Positions 18,375-25,671 of a stretch of DNA of 64,000 bases are shown here, piece by piece. The notes below the pieces were generated by a model. That model worked only from the letters and a program-made list of their open reading frames with translations. It did not search any database and was not told where the DNA came from. Within the stretch, counting starts at the first letter, position 1, and the number at the start of each line of letters is the position of its first letter. Source of the stretch: Lysobacterales bacterium (GTDB lineage: Bacteria > Pseudomonadota > Gammaproteobacteria > Xanthomonadales > SZUA-5); contig JALHMG010000020.1 in the NCBI GenBank assembly GCA_022844135.1, positions 1-64,000 on the forward strand. The letters are read 5' to 3'. A program made the translations under genes and the position numbers.

Positions 18375-18914
18375 CTACTCCGGCAGCCTACCCGACGGGT
18401 TCCAGTATGGCCCAGGCACGGAGATGCTTTCGATCACCAGGCCCGGAAGGTGTGAGTCGTCTTCGAGAACCAGAAGGCAGAAGAACCGCCGCCCGTGCGC
18501 GAGGTGATAGATCGAGTGCTCCGACGCGATAGCCAGAAGCCCTGAAGCCCAACTTGGATCTTCGCGAAAGAGCACGTCGACACCGAGCAGCTCCATGACC
18601 ATGCCCCGCGGAGGCGCGAAGTTGAACTCGAAGCCGTCCCGAATCGAGTCGAGGTTCCCGCGACCGACCGCCAACTCGTATCCGAACTGCTCACGCCAGC
18701 GAAACAGTGTGTTGAACTGCACGAGCATTTCGGCAACTCCACCGTGGCAATCCACCGGAGCGAGATCGTAGCCGTGCGAAGCAAGCCACGAGCGGTGGTC
18801 CGCATGCGCTGATCTCAAGACGCTGCCGAGTCCGTGCTGCTCTACGATGGCGCGTACGTCAGGTCGCGCCCATTCCAGGTCTACGGTGCCGAAAACGTTT
18901 GTGGCTGCTTGCAT
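18375..18914 (-). CDS. Cassette protein, weakly barstar-like, function unknown
   Basis: A 179-residue soluble protein. The ATG at 18914 lies 10 bases past the attC core GTTAGGC at 18925-18931, and an attC follows the stop by 5 bases, so the gene is a complete cassette. The stretch YELAVGRGNLDSIRDGF recalls the conserved GRNLDALNDCL segment of barstar-family inhibitors, and the C-terminal FFCLLVLEDDSHLPGLVIES could be its final beta strand. This is a weak visual match. If right it would be an RNase inhibitor or immunity protein; otherwise a cassette protein of unknown function. Confidence 0.7.
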   Translation of the reverse strand: MQAATNVFGTVDLEWARPDVRAIVEQHGLGSVLRSAHADHRSWLASHGYDLAPVDCHGGVAEMLVQFNTLFRWREQFGYELAVGRGNLDSIRDGFEFNFAPPRGMVMELLGVDVLFREDPSWASGLLAIASEHSIYHLAHGRRFFCLLVLEDDSHLPGLVIESISVPGPYWNPSGRLPE

Positions 18915-18924
18915 TCTCGCGTCT

Positions 18925-19188
18925 GCCTAACGAGGCTGTAGAAAAAGTACTTGAGATCGCGAGCGGTAGTGATTTGCGCGCACCGGATGGGCTCCTGCGT
19001 GAAAATTCGCGAGTTCGCGACTTAAAACTGCCCAACTATGCAAGCACGGGCTCGTTGAATGGAGCAAAAACGCCCTGGCTTGCCGGACAAAAAATCAATA
19101 CCGCTTTTTCTACAGCCTCAACGCGTGAGCTAAGCGGCAGCATCAATCGCGAAGCGATTGATCTGTCCGCTTGAGCAAAATATTAGGC
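18925..19188 (-). other. attC site interrupted by a MITE
   Basis: GCCTAAC (18925-18931) is separated by a 188-bp insertion from the rest of the site (19123-19188), which ends ATTAGGC. Without the insert and its 3-base duplication the site would be 73 bp. The body is a strong palindrome (ATCAATCGC GAA GCGATTGAT) with an extra A in the minus-strand 5' arm (AAGCGG-A-CAG), the same orientation as the other sites. It lies between the 95-residue cassette gene and the barstar-like cassette gene. Confidence 0.85.
18932..19119. mobile_element. MITE copy 1 inside attC
   Basis: 188 bp with perfect 16-bp terminal inverted repeats GAGGCTGTAGAAAAAG / CTTTTTCTACAGCCTC and no coding capacity. The flanks are AAC on both sides (18929-18931 and 19120-19122), consistent with a 3-bp target duplication. 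A second copy, roughly 93% identical, sits at 19444-19632 in the same position of another attC. Confidence 0.88.
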
Positions 19189-19430
19189 ACAACTTGCTGT
19201 GCCAGAGAAGTAACGGCATCGGCGGGGCCGCGAAGCGAAAGCCCCATGTATGTCTCCGAGACTGCCTCAAGAACTGCGCCCGGAAGCCGAATCTCGTAGA
19301 CGACAAGCTCTTGCGAGCCGCCGATGCCGCGCTGCGCCTCGCGAATGGTTCCGCCACGGCTTACAACACAACACGCCAAAGCCTGAAGCAGGCCTTCGTC
19401 TGTCTCGGAACCTAGTTGGACCTCAACCAT
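19143..19430 (-). CDS. Small cassette protein, unknown function
   Basis: A 95-residue protein from the ATG at 19430 (MVEVQLGSETDEGLLQAL). The start is only 6 bases past the attC core GTTAGGC (19437-19443). The C-terminus reads through the attC R'' box because that box is CCTAAT rather than CCTAAC here, and stops inside the attC hairpin (QSLRD). No family recognised. A longer frame upstream would run through the MITE and is not credible. Confidence 0.65.
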   Translation of the reverse strand: MVEVQLGSETDEGLLQALACCVVSRGGTIREAQRGIGGSQELVVYEIRLPGAVLEAVSETYMGLSLRGPADAVTSLAQQVVPNILLKRTDQSLRD

Positions 19431-19436
19431 GCGAGT

Positions 19437-19719
19437 GCCTAACGAGGCTGTAGAAAAAGAACTTGAGATCGCGAGCGGTAGTGATTTGCGCGCATCGGAT
19501 GGGCTCCTGCGTGAAAATTCGCGAGTTTGCCACCTAAAACTGCCCAACTATGCAAGCACTGGCTCGTTGAATAGAGCAAAAACGCGCTAGCTTGCCGGAC
19601 AAAAAAATCAAGACCACTTTTTCTACAGCCTCAACGTTCGACATGAGCGACAGTCAAAAGGCGGCGAAGCCGCCTTTTGACTGTCCGCTCGATGGATCCG
19701 CTCGATGGAGGGGTTAGGT
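19437..19719 (-). other. Second attC site interrupted by a MITE
   Basis: GCCTAAC (19437-19443), then a 189-bp MITE, then the remaining body 19636-19719 ending GTTAGGT. The palindrome AGTCAAAAGGCGGC GAA GCCGCCTTTTGACT is very strong; the minus-strand 5' arm has one extra base (GAGCGGACAG versus GAGCGACAG). The site follows the stop of the TIR-like cassette gene by 6 bases. Confidence 0.86.
19444..19632. mobile_element. MITE copy 2 inside attC
   Basis: 189 bp, same 16-bp perfect terminal repeats as copy 1, flanked by AAC (19441-19443 and 19633-19635). About a dozen base differences from copy 1, so the two are not a very recent duplication. No open frame. The parent element is not in this window. 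Confidence 0.88.
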
Positions 19720-19725
19720 CTCACC

Positions 19726-20463
19726 TCAGCCCTTGTAGTCTGGCGTGAGCGAGACTCGATGGTTAACGACGACCTCATGAAGGGCCTGCGAGTCAGGATG
19801 CAAGTCATGCTTCATGATCTGCCGGATGAACCTGCCCAGCGAGTCTTTGCCAATCCCGGGCGTTTCTGCCAGTTCGCGTAGGTCGATACGAGGCACGTCT
19901 TCGGCGTAGACGATGTTGTGCCGAACAAGCCACTCTCGCATGGGCTTTGGCAGGTTGACCACATCAACGTACTTGATCAGAGGCGTCTTTCTGCGAAGCC
20001 CGAGCGGCGAACGCAACGTGACGACCTCTTGAACAGGGTTGCTTGTCCTATCCAAGGCAACAAGTAGTTCTTGAATGGCCTTGCCAAGGTCCACCGCCAA
20101 CTTGCGGCACCCGGTGAGCGTTTGTTCGTAAAGCAGGACGCGATAGCTCCTGACGTCGAACGGCACATCTGTCAATGACTGGGCCGTCATGATTGTCTTG
20201 TTGCCAACTGCGTGAGCAATGCCCAACTCGTAGAACACATTGGGGTTCTGGCTCGTGAGGTCCGCGATTACGACCTCGGCGTCGACAATCCCTTCGACGA
20301 TATCTCGCGTGATTGACCCCGGGCGAGCAAGCTCATCCACACGCCAACAATCAAGCCCATTGCTTGCGCAAACGGGTTTGTATACCTCGGTGTAGACCTC
20401 TTTATACTGAGGCGCGAACGGCATCAGCACGAAGCACTGTTTTTGGGCCTTCTCGGTAGACAT
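19726..20463 (-). CDS. TIR/deoxyribosyltransferase-like protein with helix-hairpin-helix domain, on a cassette
   Basis: A 245-residue protein. Residues 8-105 form a TIR-like/nucleoside 2-deoxyribosyltransferase-like domain: CFVLMPFAPQYKEVY, CASNGLDCWRVDEL, IVEGIVDAEVVIADLTSQNP and NVFYELGIAHAVG, a pattern widespread in bacterial defence-associated proteins. Residues 175-225 resemble a helix-hairpin-helix like the RNA polymerase alpha C-terminal domain (LPKPMREWLVRHNIVYAEDV, ELAETPGIGKDSLGRF). The NPNVFYE Glu is the usual catalytic position in this fold. ATG at 20463 lies 15 bases past a GTTAGGT core (20479-20485), and an attC follows its stop. A role in NAD or nucleotide signalling is inference. 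Confidence 0.82.
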   Translation of the reverse strand: MSTEKAQKQCFVLMPFAPQYKEVYTEVYKPVCASNGLDCWRVDELARPGSITRDIVEGIVDAEVVIADLTSQNPNVFYELGIAHAVGNKTIMTAQSLTDVPFDVRSYRVLLYEQTLTGCRKLAVDLGKAIQELLVALDRTSNPVQEVVTLRSPLGLRRKTPLIKYVDVVNLPKPMREWLVRHNIVYAEDVPRIDLRELAETPGIGKDSLGRFIRQIMKHDLHPDSQALHEVVVNHRVSLTPDYKG

Positions 20464-20482
20464 ATGGATGACTGTGCGACCT

Positions 20483-20790
20483 AACTAAAACTAGACGACA
20501 CCAAGCCCACGCTGGGACGTCGCCCATTCCGAATGAAACTTGCGCTTGACCGGCCCATCGCCACTTCCCTCGTCAATAGCCAAACCTAAAGTCTCGCGGA
20601 TGAAGAGCGAACGAGCCCTGTGGGCGTCAGCGCTGCTGCAATCCGTCGGGCCTACAACAGTTTGCACTTTGAGACGGCGTGTGTCGATCTTGACGGATAC
20701 CTGGCGTACCAAGCGTCACGAGTGCCACGCAATCAACCAGCAACGCAAAGCATTACGTCGAGCGGCCAAGGTCCGTGGTTGGGTGCTGAT
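20483..20790. repeat. Right flank of cassette block 2 (about 300-bp repeat)
   Basis: Matches 17542-17845. It starts at the core ACCTAAC (GTTAGGT on the minus strand, 20479-20485), the insertion point of the first cassette. In this better-preserved copy the minus strand has an open frame 20491-20712 (about 73 residues, ending EWATSQRGLGVV) that stops 5 bases before the core; I do not recognise it and cannot say if it is translated. No clear attC hairpin is visible, so this flank may carry an attI-like acceptor. Confidence 0.75.
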
Positions 20791-20833
20791 CTTTCGGGCG
20801 CGAGACGACAGCGTTCGGGCGGCGAGCTAGTTT

Positions 20834-21166
20834 GTTCGGCGTCGGGTTTTCCAGCGTTCCTGCGCAAACGCGCCGCGTTCGGCGTCGAATAGTTTTTGCC
20901 CGGCGCCGAGTGTTCGAGCATTCGTGCGCAACTGCGCCGCGTTCGGCGCCGAATAGTTTTTGCTCGGCGCCGGTGTTCGAGCACTCGTTCGCGAATGCGC
21001 TGCGTTCGGCGTCGAATAGTTTTTGCTCGGCGTCGAGTGTTCGAGCACTCGTGCGCGAATGCGCCGCGTTCGGCGCCGAGTATTTTTTGTTCGGCGTCAA
21101 GTGATCGAACACTCGTGCGCGAATGCGCAGTGTTCGGCGCCGATCGAATCTTGTTCGGCGTCGAAC
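20834..21166. repeat. 64-bp-period tandem array of nested palindromes
   Basis: Units begin at 20834 (partial type), 20877, 20941, 21004, 21068 and 21132 (partial), each opening GTTCGGCG and 63-64 bases long. Each full unit contains several short palindromes: TTCGGCGCCGAA, CTCGGCGCCGAG, AGTG-TTCGAG-CACT and a GCGCGAATGCGC type. The unit length is not a multiple of three and reading frames shift through it, so it is unlikely to be coding. Confidence 0.85.
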
Positions 21167-21276
21167 AAAATGGATTCCCGTTCGTGATGCGCGTGGGGGC
21201 TCGTTTGATTGCGCCTGCAGCGCCGCACTTATGGCGCCGAGCTGGGATCCAAAGAACGGCGCGATGAATCGCGTAT

Positions 21277-21615
21277 CTACTTCGCGGGTTTTTCCGCGGG
21301 CGCGGCCGGTTTACCTTTCGCGCGCATGTCGTGGTGGCGCTCAAGCGAGCAACTGGCTTCCGTCATCACCCAGCGCAGTTTTCCGTCGACTTCCATCGCT
21401 TCCCACGACACGCGATAGCCATATGCCGCGCCTGTTTTCTCGTCAGGAATGGATCCCTGAAACGTCGCGCGCTGCTGGACATAACTCGGTGGCAAGCCAT
21501 TGCCCACTTCCAGCGGCGGATCGAATGAACAGGCCTCAAGCACCTGGCCCAGTCTGGCATCCGCCGACAACGGCATCGCCGCGAGCACGGCGACTACGCA
21601 AGCCAACATTCGCAT
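21277..21615 (-). CDS. Small secreted protein, unknown function
   Basis: A 112-residue exported protein. I start at the ATG at 21615 because MRMLACVVAVLAAMPLSADA is a signal peptide and GGAGAGAAA precedes it; the longer frame upstream has no protein character. The mature part (ACSFDPPLEVGNG, GAAYGYRVSWEAMEVDGKLR, TEASCSLERHHDMR) has two Cys that could pair. It ends in a Lys/Pro/Ala tail. No family recognised. Confidence 0.65.
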   Translation of the reverse strand: MRMLACVVAVLAAMPLSADARLGQVLEACSFDPPLEVGNGLPPSYVQQRATFQGSIPDEKTGAAYGYRVSWEAMEVDGKLRWVMTEASCSLERHHDMRAKGKPAAPAEKPAK

Positions 21616-21868
21616 CGCTTTCTCTCCGACCGTTGGAATTCTGCTCAAAGTGCACGCGCGCTCATGAGCCATGCCTGACTGCGCGACATTCCGGAGTTTG
21701 CGGCGTCGTATGAACGATCGCGGCGTATGGCCTCGCGCGAGAACGAAAGTGGTGCGGCCAGAGCCGCTGCTCAGAACTGTTTCGTGCCTGACCCGTCTCC
21801 TCGGGTCCCAGCACCTCGGGGAGTACGAGCCGAACTGCCGCGCTTTCGCGGCAACTTTTGGCTGCGAT

Positions 21869-23179
21869 TTACAACGCCGCGGTTTCGCCCAAATCCGTGA
21901 CCAGCACTTTGTCGACGCGCGCGCCATCGCGGTCGACGACCTCGAAGCGATAGCCTTCCCAATCGTAGGTTTCCGACACTTTCGGTATGTGCCCGAGCAT
22001 CGCGATCAGCATGCCGGCGAGCGAGTGGTATTCGTGCTCGTCGGCGCCGGGGAGCTGGCTGAGCTGCAGCAGCTCCTGCAAGTCCTCGATCTTCAGCGCA
22101 CCGTCGAGCAAATAACTGCCGTCGGCCCGCTGTACGATCAGCGCATCCTCGCTCTCGTCGCTCCCCTGGCCATGCACGCTCGCGCCGATGGCGGCGCTGA
22201 GCACGTCGTTGCGCGTGATCAGGCCCATGATGTCGCCATATTCGTCGACCACCAGCGCGATCCGACTGTCGCTGTCGCGGAACGTCTCCAGCAGCGTCAT
22301 TGCCTTGGTCGACAGCGGTACGAACAGCGACTTGGTCACGCGCTTGAAGAGGTCGAACTGGCCACTCGCGCCGATCTTGTCGATCAGCGTTTTCACATCC
22401 AGGATGCCGAGCACTTCTTTGTCGCTGCCGCGCATGACCGGATACGCAGCGAAGGGCGTGGTGCGCATCACCGCCAGGTTTTCCGCCAATGTGGCTTCGG
22501 CGTCGAGCCAGGCGATGCGATTGCGCGGCGTCATCAGGCTCTCGGCGGTGCGATCGGTCAGGCGCAGCGCGCGATTGATGAGCGTACGCTCGACATCCTC
22601 GATCTCGCCCTGCTCGGCGCTTTCGGCCACGAGCATGCGAATTTCTTCCTCGGTCACCTTGCCATCGTCGCCGCTCCGGGCGCCGACCAGCTTGAGCGCG
22701 AGGCGCGTGATCACCGACAGCGTGACGACTGCCGGGTGCGTGACCTTGGCGAAAATGGTCATCGGCACGCCGACAATCGTGGCGATGCGTTCCGGCGCGA
22801 GCAGCGCGAGGCGCTTGGGAATCAACTCGCCGAGGATGATGCTGACAAAAGTGATGCAAACAACGGCGATGCCCAGACCCACTTCTTCGGCATACGGCGT
22901 CAGCATCTCGAAGCGCATCAACCACCCTGCGATGCGTTCGCCGATGGCCGCGCCGCTGAATACGCCGGTGAGAATGCTGACCAGGGTGATCCCGATCTGC
23001 ACGGCGGAAAGAAAGTTCTCAGGGTGCTCGGCGAGCGCCAGCGCCGCGCGTGCGTAAGCGTTCTTTTCCGCCTTGTGCTTCAACCGGCTCTTGCGCGCCG
23101 TGACGATCGCCATTTCCGACAGCGCAAAGAACCCGTTGAGCAGGATCAATGCGAGCAGCAAGCCGAGCTCAAAGGGCAT
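21869..23179 (-). CDS. CNNM/CorC (HlyC)-type transporter-associated membrane protein
   Basis: A 436-residue protein of the YtfL/YfjD type. Order: DUF21/CNNM membrane domain with segments near residues 5-25, 58-80 and 95-130 (GLLLALILLNGFFALSEMA, VQIGITLVSILTGVFSGAA), the linker RLTDRTAESLMTPRNRIAWL, a CBS pair about residues 205-330 (LAVMRTTPFAAYPVMRGSD, DSDSRIALVVDEYGDIMGLI), and a CorC/HlyC C-terminal domain (DGSYLLDGALKIEDLQELL). Relatives are linked to magnesium, cobalt or polyamine transport and membrane stress. Confidence 0.93.
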   Translation of the reverse strand: MPFELGLLLALILLNGFFALSEMAIVTARKSRLKHKAEKNAYARAALALAEHPENFLSAVQIGITLVSILTGVFSGAAIGERIAGWLMRFEMLTPYAEEVGLGIAVVCITFVSIILGELIPKRLALLAPERIATIVGVPMTIFAKVTHPAVVTLSVITRLALKLVGARSGDDGKVTEEEIRMLVAESAEQGEIEDVERTLINRALRLTDRTAESLMTPRNRIAWLDAEATLAENLAVMRTTPFAAYPVMRGSDKEVLGILDVKTLIDKIGASGQFDLFKRVTKSLFVPLSTKAMTLLETFRDSDSRIALVVDEYGDIMGLITRNDVLSAAIGASVHGQGSDESEDALIVQRADGSYLLDGALKIEDLQELLQLSQLPGADEHEYHSLAGMLIAMLGHIPKVSETYDWEGYRFEVVDRDGARVDKVLVTDLGETAAL

Positions 23180-23241
23180 AACGCACGCCCGTCAATCGAA
23201 TGCACATAACATCAGCCTACGCACATGGTCCCGTGGAGTTC

Positions 23242-23664
23242 TCAAACGCGATCGGCCCCGCGAGAGACGATCGACTCCAGCCCGTCGGCCAGCGAGCCCA
23301 ACTCGTTGACCAGCCGATCCAGCTCGCGCGCATTCAACGTGCTGTAGCTGCGGTTCTCGCACAGATGCACAAAAGCCATGCCATCCATGTCGTCGACCGC
23401 AAGGAAGCCGCTGCGCTGCGCCCAGTTGAAGCGCAAACACTTTTCGGCGGGCAACTGCTTCAGCGGCGCAACTGGCGTGGAGATGCGCAATACGCGGCGA
23501 TCATCTTCGGTTTCCAGGTCGGCGAAGAAAATGCTTTGAATGCGCCCTTCGGGCAGCTGCAAATCCAGGCTGATCATGAACGGCTGGTTCTGACGTAGCG
23601 CATGGCGCGTGGCCAGATGCGATCGGATATCCTCGAAATTCTGCACGTTGACGGTCACCGGCAC
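23242..23664 (-). CDS. Small cytoplasmic protein, unknown function
   Basis: About 140 residues from the GTG at 23664 (VPVTVNVQNFEDIRSHL). The sequence NQPFMISLDLQLPEGRIQSI, FFADLETEDDRRVLRISTPV and ELDRLVNELGSLADGLESI suggests an alpha/beta fold such as CesT/YbjN-like chaperones, but this is a guess. It is divergent from the ATL gene, with 26 bases between the starts. Confidence 0.65.
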   Translation of the reverse strand: MPVTVNVQNFEDIRSHLATRHALRQNQPFMISLDLQLPEGRIQSIFFADLETEDDRRVLRISTPVAPLKQLPAEKCLRFNWAQRSGFLAVDDMDGMAFVHLCENRSYSTLNARELDRLVNELGSLADGLESIVSRGADRV

Positions 23665-23690
23665 ATATGGAGAGGAGATGCTAGCAGCCC

Positions 23691-24059
23691 ATGGCGATGC
23701 CGCGTAAGAAAGCTGCTGCGCCGACGATCGAGGGTGCCGCCAAGGCGATCCATGCGGCGATTCGGGCCATCCCAAAGGGCACGATTGCCTCTTATGGCGA
23801 CATTGCGGCACGCGTTGGGCTGCCCAAACATGCGCGACTGGTTGCGCGCGTGCTGTCGCAGTTAAGCGACCCGGCGATACCCTGGCACCGCGTCGTGCGC
23901 GCGGGCGATCGCATTGCGTTTGCGGCAGGCAGCGAGGGTTTTGCGCGTCAGCGCGAGCGCTTGCGGGCCGAGGGGCACACCGTGCGCGATAACGGGCAAG
24001 TCATCGCGGTGCGCCGCGCGGCCGATCTCGATCAAGAACTGTGGGGCGGATTCTTTTGA
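23691..24059 (+). CDS. Alkyltransferase-like protein (ATL)
   Basis: A 122-residue protein with the MGMT DNA-binding fold. In O6-alkylguanine transferases the active site is PCHR; here it is IPWHRVV with Trp replacing the Cys (near residue 64), which defines ATL proteins that bind alkylated guanine and flag it for nucleotide excision repair without removing the alkyl group. Also visible: GTIASYGDIAARVGLP and the arginine-finger helix region. Its TGA overlaps the likely TTG start of the rhomboid gene. Confidence 0.92.
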   Translation: MAMPRKKAAAPTIEGAAKAIHAAIRAIPKGTIASYGDIAARVGLPKHARLVARVLSQLSDPAIPWHRVVRAGDRIAFAAGSEGFARQRERLRAEGHTVRDNGQVIAVRRAADLDQELWGGFF

Positions 24060-24673
24060 ATACTCCAGTCACTTACGCGTTACTCGCCACCTGCGTCGTC
24101 GGGTTCTTCCTGCAACAGGGCGCGGCAGGCGAGGCGTTGCTGATCAACTTTGCCCTGTGGCCGGTCGGCGCCACGCCCGGCATGCCGGCCTTCCAGCCCT
24201 GGCAATTGCTCACTTATGGCTTCTTGCACGGCGGTACCGCGCACCTCGTGTTCAATTGTCTGGCGCTGTGGATGTTCGGCTCCGATCTCGAGCGCTTCTG
24301 GCGTAGCCAGGCGTTCTTGCTGTTCGTGCTGGTGTGCATCGTCGGTGCCGGCCTCACTCAGCTGGTGGTCGGCATGCTGGGCGACGATCCAAGGCCCACG
24401 ATCGGCATCTCCGGCGGCGTGTACGGCGTGCTGCTCGGTTTTGGGATGATGTTTCCGAATCGAATCATCATGCCGCTGTTTCCGCCGATTCCAATGAAGG
24501 CCAAGTACGCGGTGATGCTGTTTGCCGGGATCGAGATCTTCCTTGGCGTATTCAGCAGCGGCGGCGGCGTGGCGCATTTCGCGCACTTGGGCGGCCTGGC
24601 GACGGGATTCGTGCTGATCCAGTACTGGCGCGGACGGTTGCCGATCAAGCCAAAACGGCTGTTGAGGTATTAA
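24056..24673 (+). CDS. Rhomboid family intramembrane serine protease
   Basis: About 205 residues with six hydrophobic segments. The catalytic serine is in the rhomboid motif GISGGVYGVL (near residue 123), the catalytic His in VAHFAHLGGLATG near 178; the L1 loop motif WQLLTYGFLHGG and HLVFNCLALW are present. I prefer the TTG start at 24056, which overlaps the ATL stop (TTGA) and has GGGGCGGA upstream; an in-frame GTG at 24041 is the alternative. It would cleave membrane-protein segments in the inner membrane. Confidence 0.92.
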   Translation: MNTPVTYALLATCVVGFFLQQGAAGEALLINFALWPVGATPGMPAFQPWQLLTYGFLHGGTAHLVFNCLALWMFGSDLERFWRSQAFLLFVLVCIVGAGLTQLVVGMLGDDPRPTIGISGGVYGVLLGFGMMFPNRIIMPLFPPIPMKAKYAVMLFAGIEIFLGVFSSGGGVAHFAHLGGLATGFVLIQYWRGRLPIKPKRLLRY

Positions 24674-24675
24674 CG

Positions 24676-25671
24676 ATGAAAGCCGCGTACATCGAACGCT
24701 ACGGCGGACCTGAGCGGCTCACGGTGGGCGAGCGCCCTACCCCGTCGCCCGGTGCGAACGATTTGCTGGTCAAGGTCGCCGCGGCAAGCGTCAACCCAAT
24801 CGATTTCAAACTGCGCGACGGCAAAATCAAGTCGATGTTGCCATACGCCTTGCCGCTGATTCTCGGCAACGATTTATCGGGCACGGTGCACAGCGTCGGG
24901 GCGGCGGTGACGCGCTTCAAACCCGGTGACCGTGTTGTTGCGCGTCTCGCGAAAGAACGCATTGGCGCCTTCGCTGAGTTCGCGCTGGTGGCACAAGGCG
25001 ATGCGGCTTTCGCACCCTCAAGCATGGACTTGATCGACGCTGCGGGGTTACCGCTGGCCGGACTCACCGCCTTTCAGGCGCTGTTTGAGTTGGGCCAACT
25101 TCAGTCGGGACAAACGCTGCTGGTACATGCCGGCGCTGGGGGCGTCGGCCATATCGCACTGCAGCTCGGCCGCGAAGCCGGCGCCCGCGTGATCGCCACT
25201 GCCAGCGAAAAGAACCGCCAGCGTTGCCTGGATCTGGGCGCCAGCGAGGTCATCGACTATCGCCGCGAACGTTTCGATGAACGCCACAATGTCGATGTGG
25301 TGCTCGACACTCAGGGTGGCCAGACGTTGCTGCGCTCGATCGCGATCACCAGGAAAGGCGGTCACGTCATTTCGATTTCGGCGCTGCCGACGCCCGAGGT
25401 AGCGCGCGCATGGAACGTCGCATGGCCGCTTCGCCAAGCGCTGCGTTTTCTCACCCGTCGCGAACGTGCGCTGGCGATCAAGTGTGGTGTGCATTACCAC
25501 TATTTGTTCATGCGCCCGGATGGCGCACAGCTCGCCGAGCTGGTGCGACGCGTCGATGCCGGCACGCTTCGTTTGCTGATCGACAAGCGCTATCCGCTGG
25601 ACCAGGCCGCCCAGGCGCTGGCGCATGTCGAGGCTGGCCATGCCGCCGGCAAGGTATTGATCGTGCCATGA
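24676..25671 (+). CDS. NADP-dependent zinc-type oxidoreductase (quinone reductase-like MDR)
   Basis: A 331-residue medium-chain dehydrogenase/reductase. N-terminal GroES-like domain (MKAAYIERYGGPERLTVGER, SVNPIDFKLRDGKIK, LGNDLSGTVHSVGAAV) followed by the Rossmann domain with LVHAGAGGVGHIALQLGREAGARVIATAS near residue 150. No zinc-ligand Cys cluster, so it belongs to the zinc-free quinone oxidoreductase branch. The ATG at 24676 follows the rhomboid stop by 2 bases, and its own stop overlaps the next start (ATGA). Confidence 0.9.
   Translation: MKAAYIERYGGPERLTVGERPTPSPGANDLLVKVAAASVNPIDFKLRDGKIKSMLPYALPLILGNDLSGTVHSVGAAVTRFKPGDRVVARLAKERIGAFAEFALVAQGDAAFAPSSMDLIDAAGLPLAGLTAFQALFELGQLQSGQTLLVHAGAGGVGHIALQLGREAGARVIATASEKNRQRCLDLGASEVIDYRRERFDERHNVDVVLDTQGGQTLLRSIAITRKGGHVISISALPTPEVARAWNVAWPLRQALRFLTRRERALAIKCGVHYHYLFMRPDGAQLAELVRRVDAGTLRLLIDKRYPLDQAAQALAHVEAGHAAGKVLIVP

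Noticed and set aside
20834-21166. CRISPR-like array
   Set aside because: Units are contiguous without unique spacers, repeats are 64 bp and imperfect, and no cas genes are present.
20733-21344. 203-residue minus-strand open frame through the 64-bp repeat array
   Set aside because: The repeat unit is 63-64 bases, so successive units are read in different frames and the product is an Arg-rich artefact; no start signal or protein-like composition.
21616-21927. N-terminal extension of the small secreted protein at 21277-21615
   Set aside because: It overlaps the stop region of the CorC-like gene and lacks protein character; a signal peptide and ribosome binding site mark 21615 as the start.
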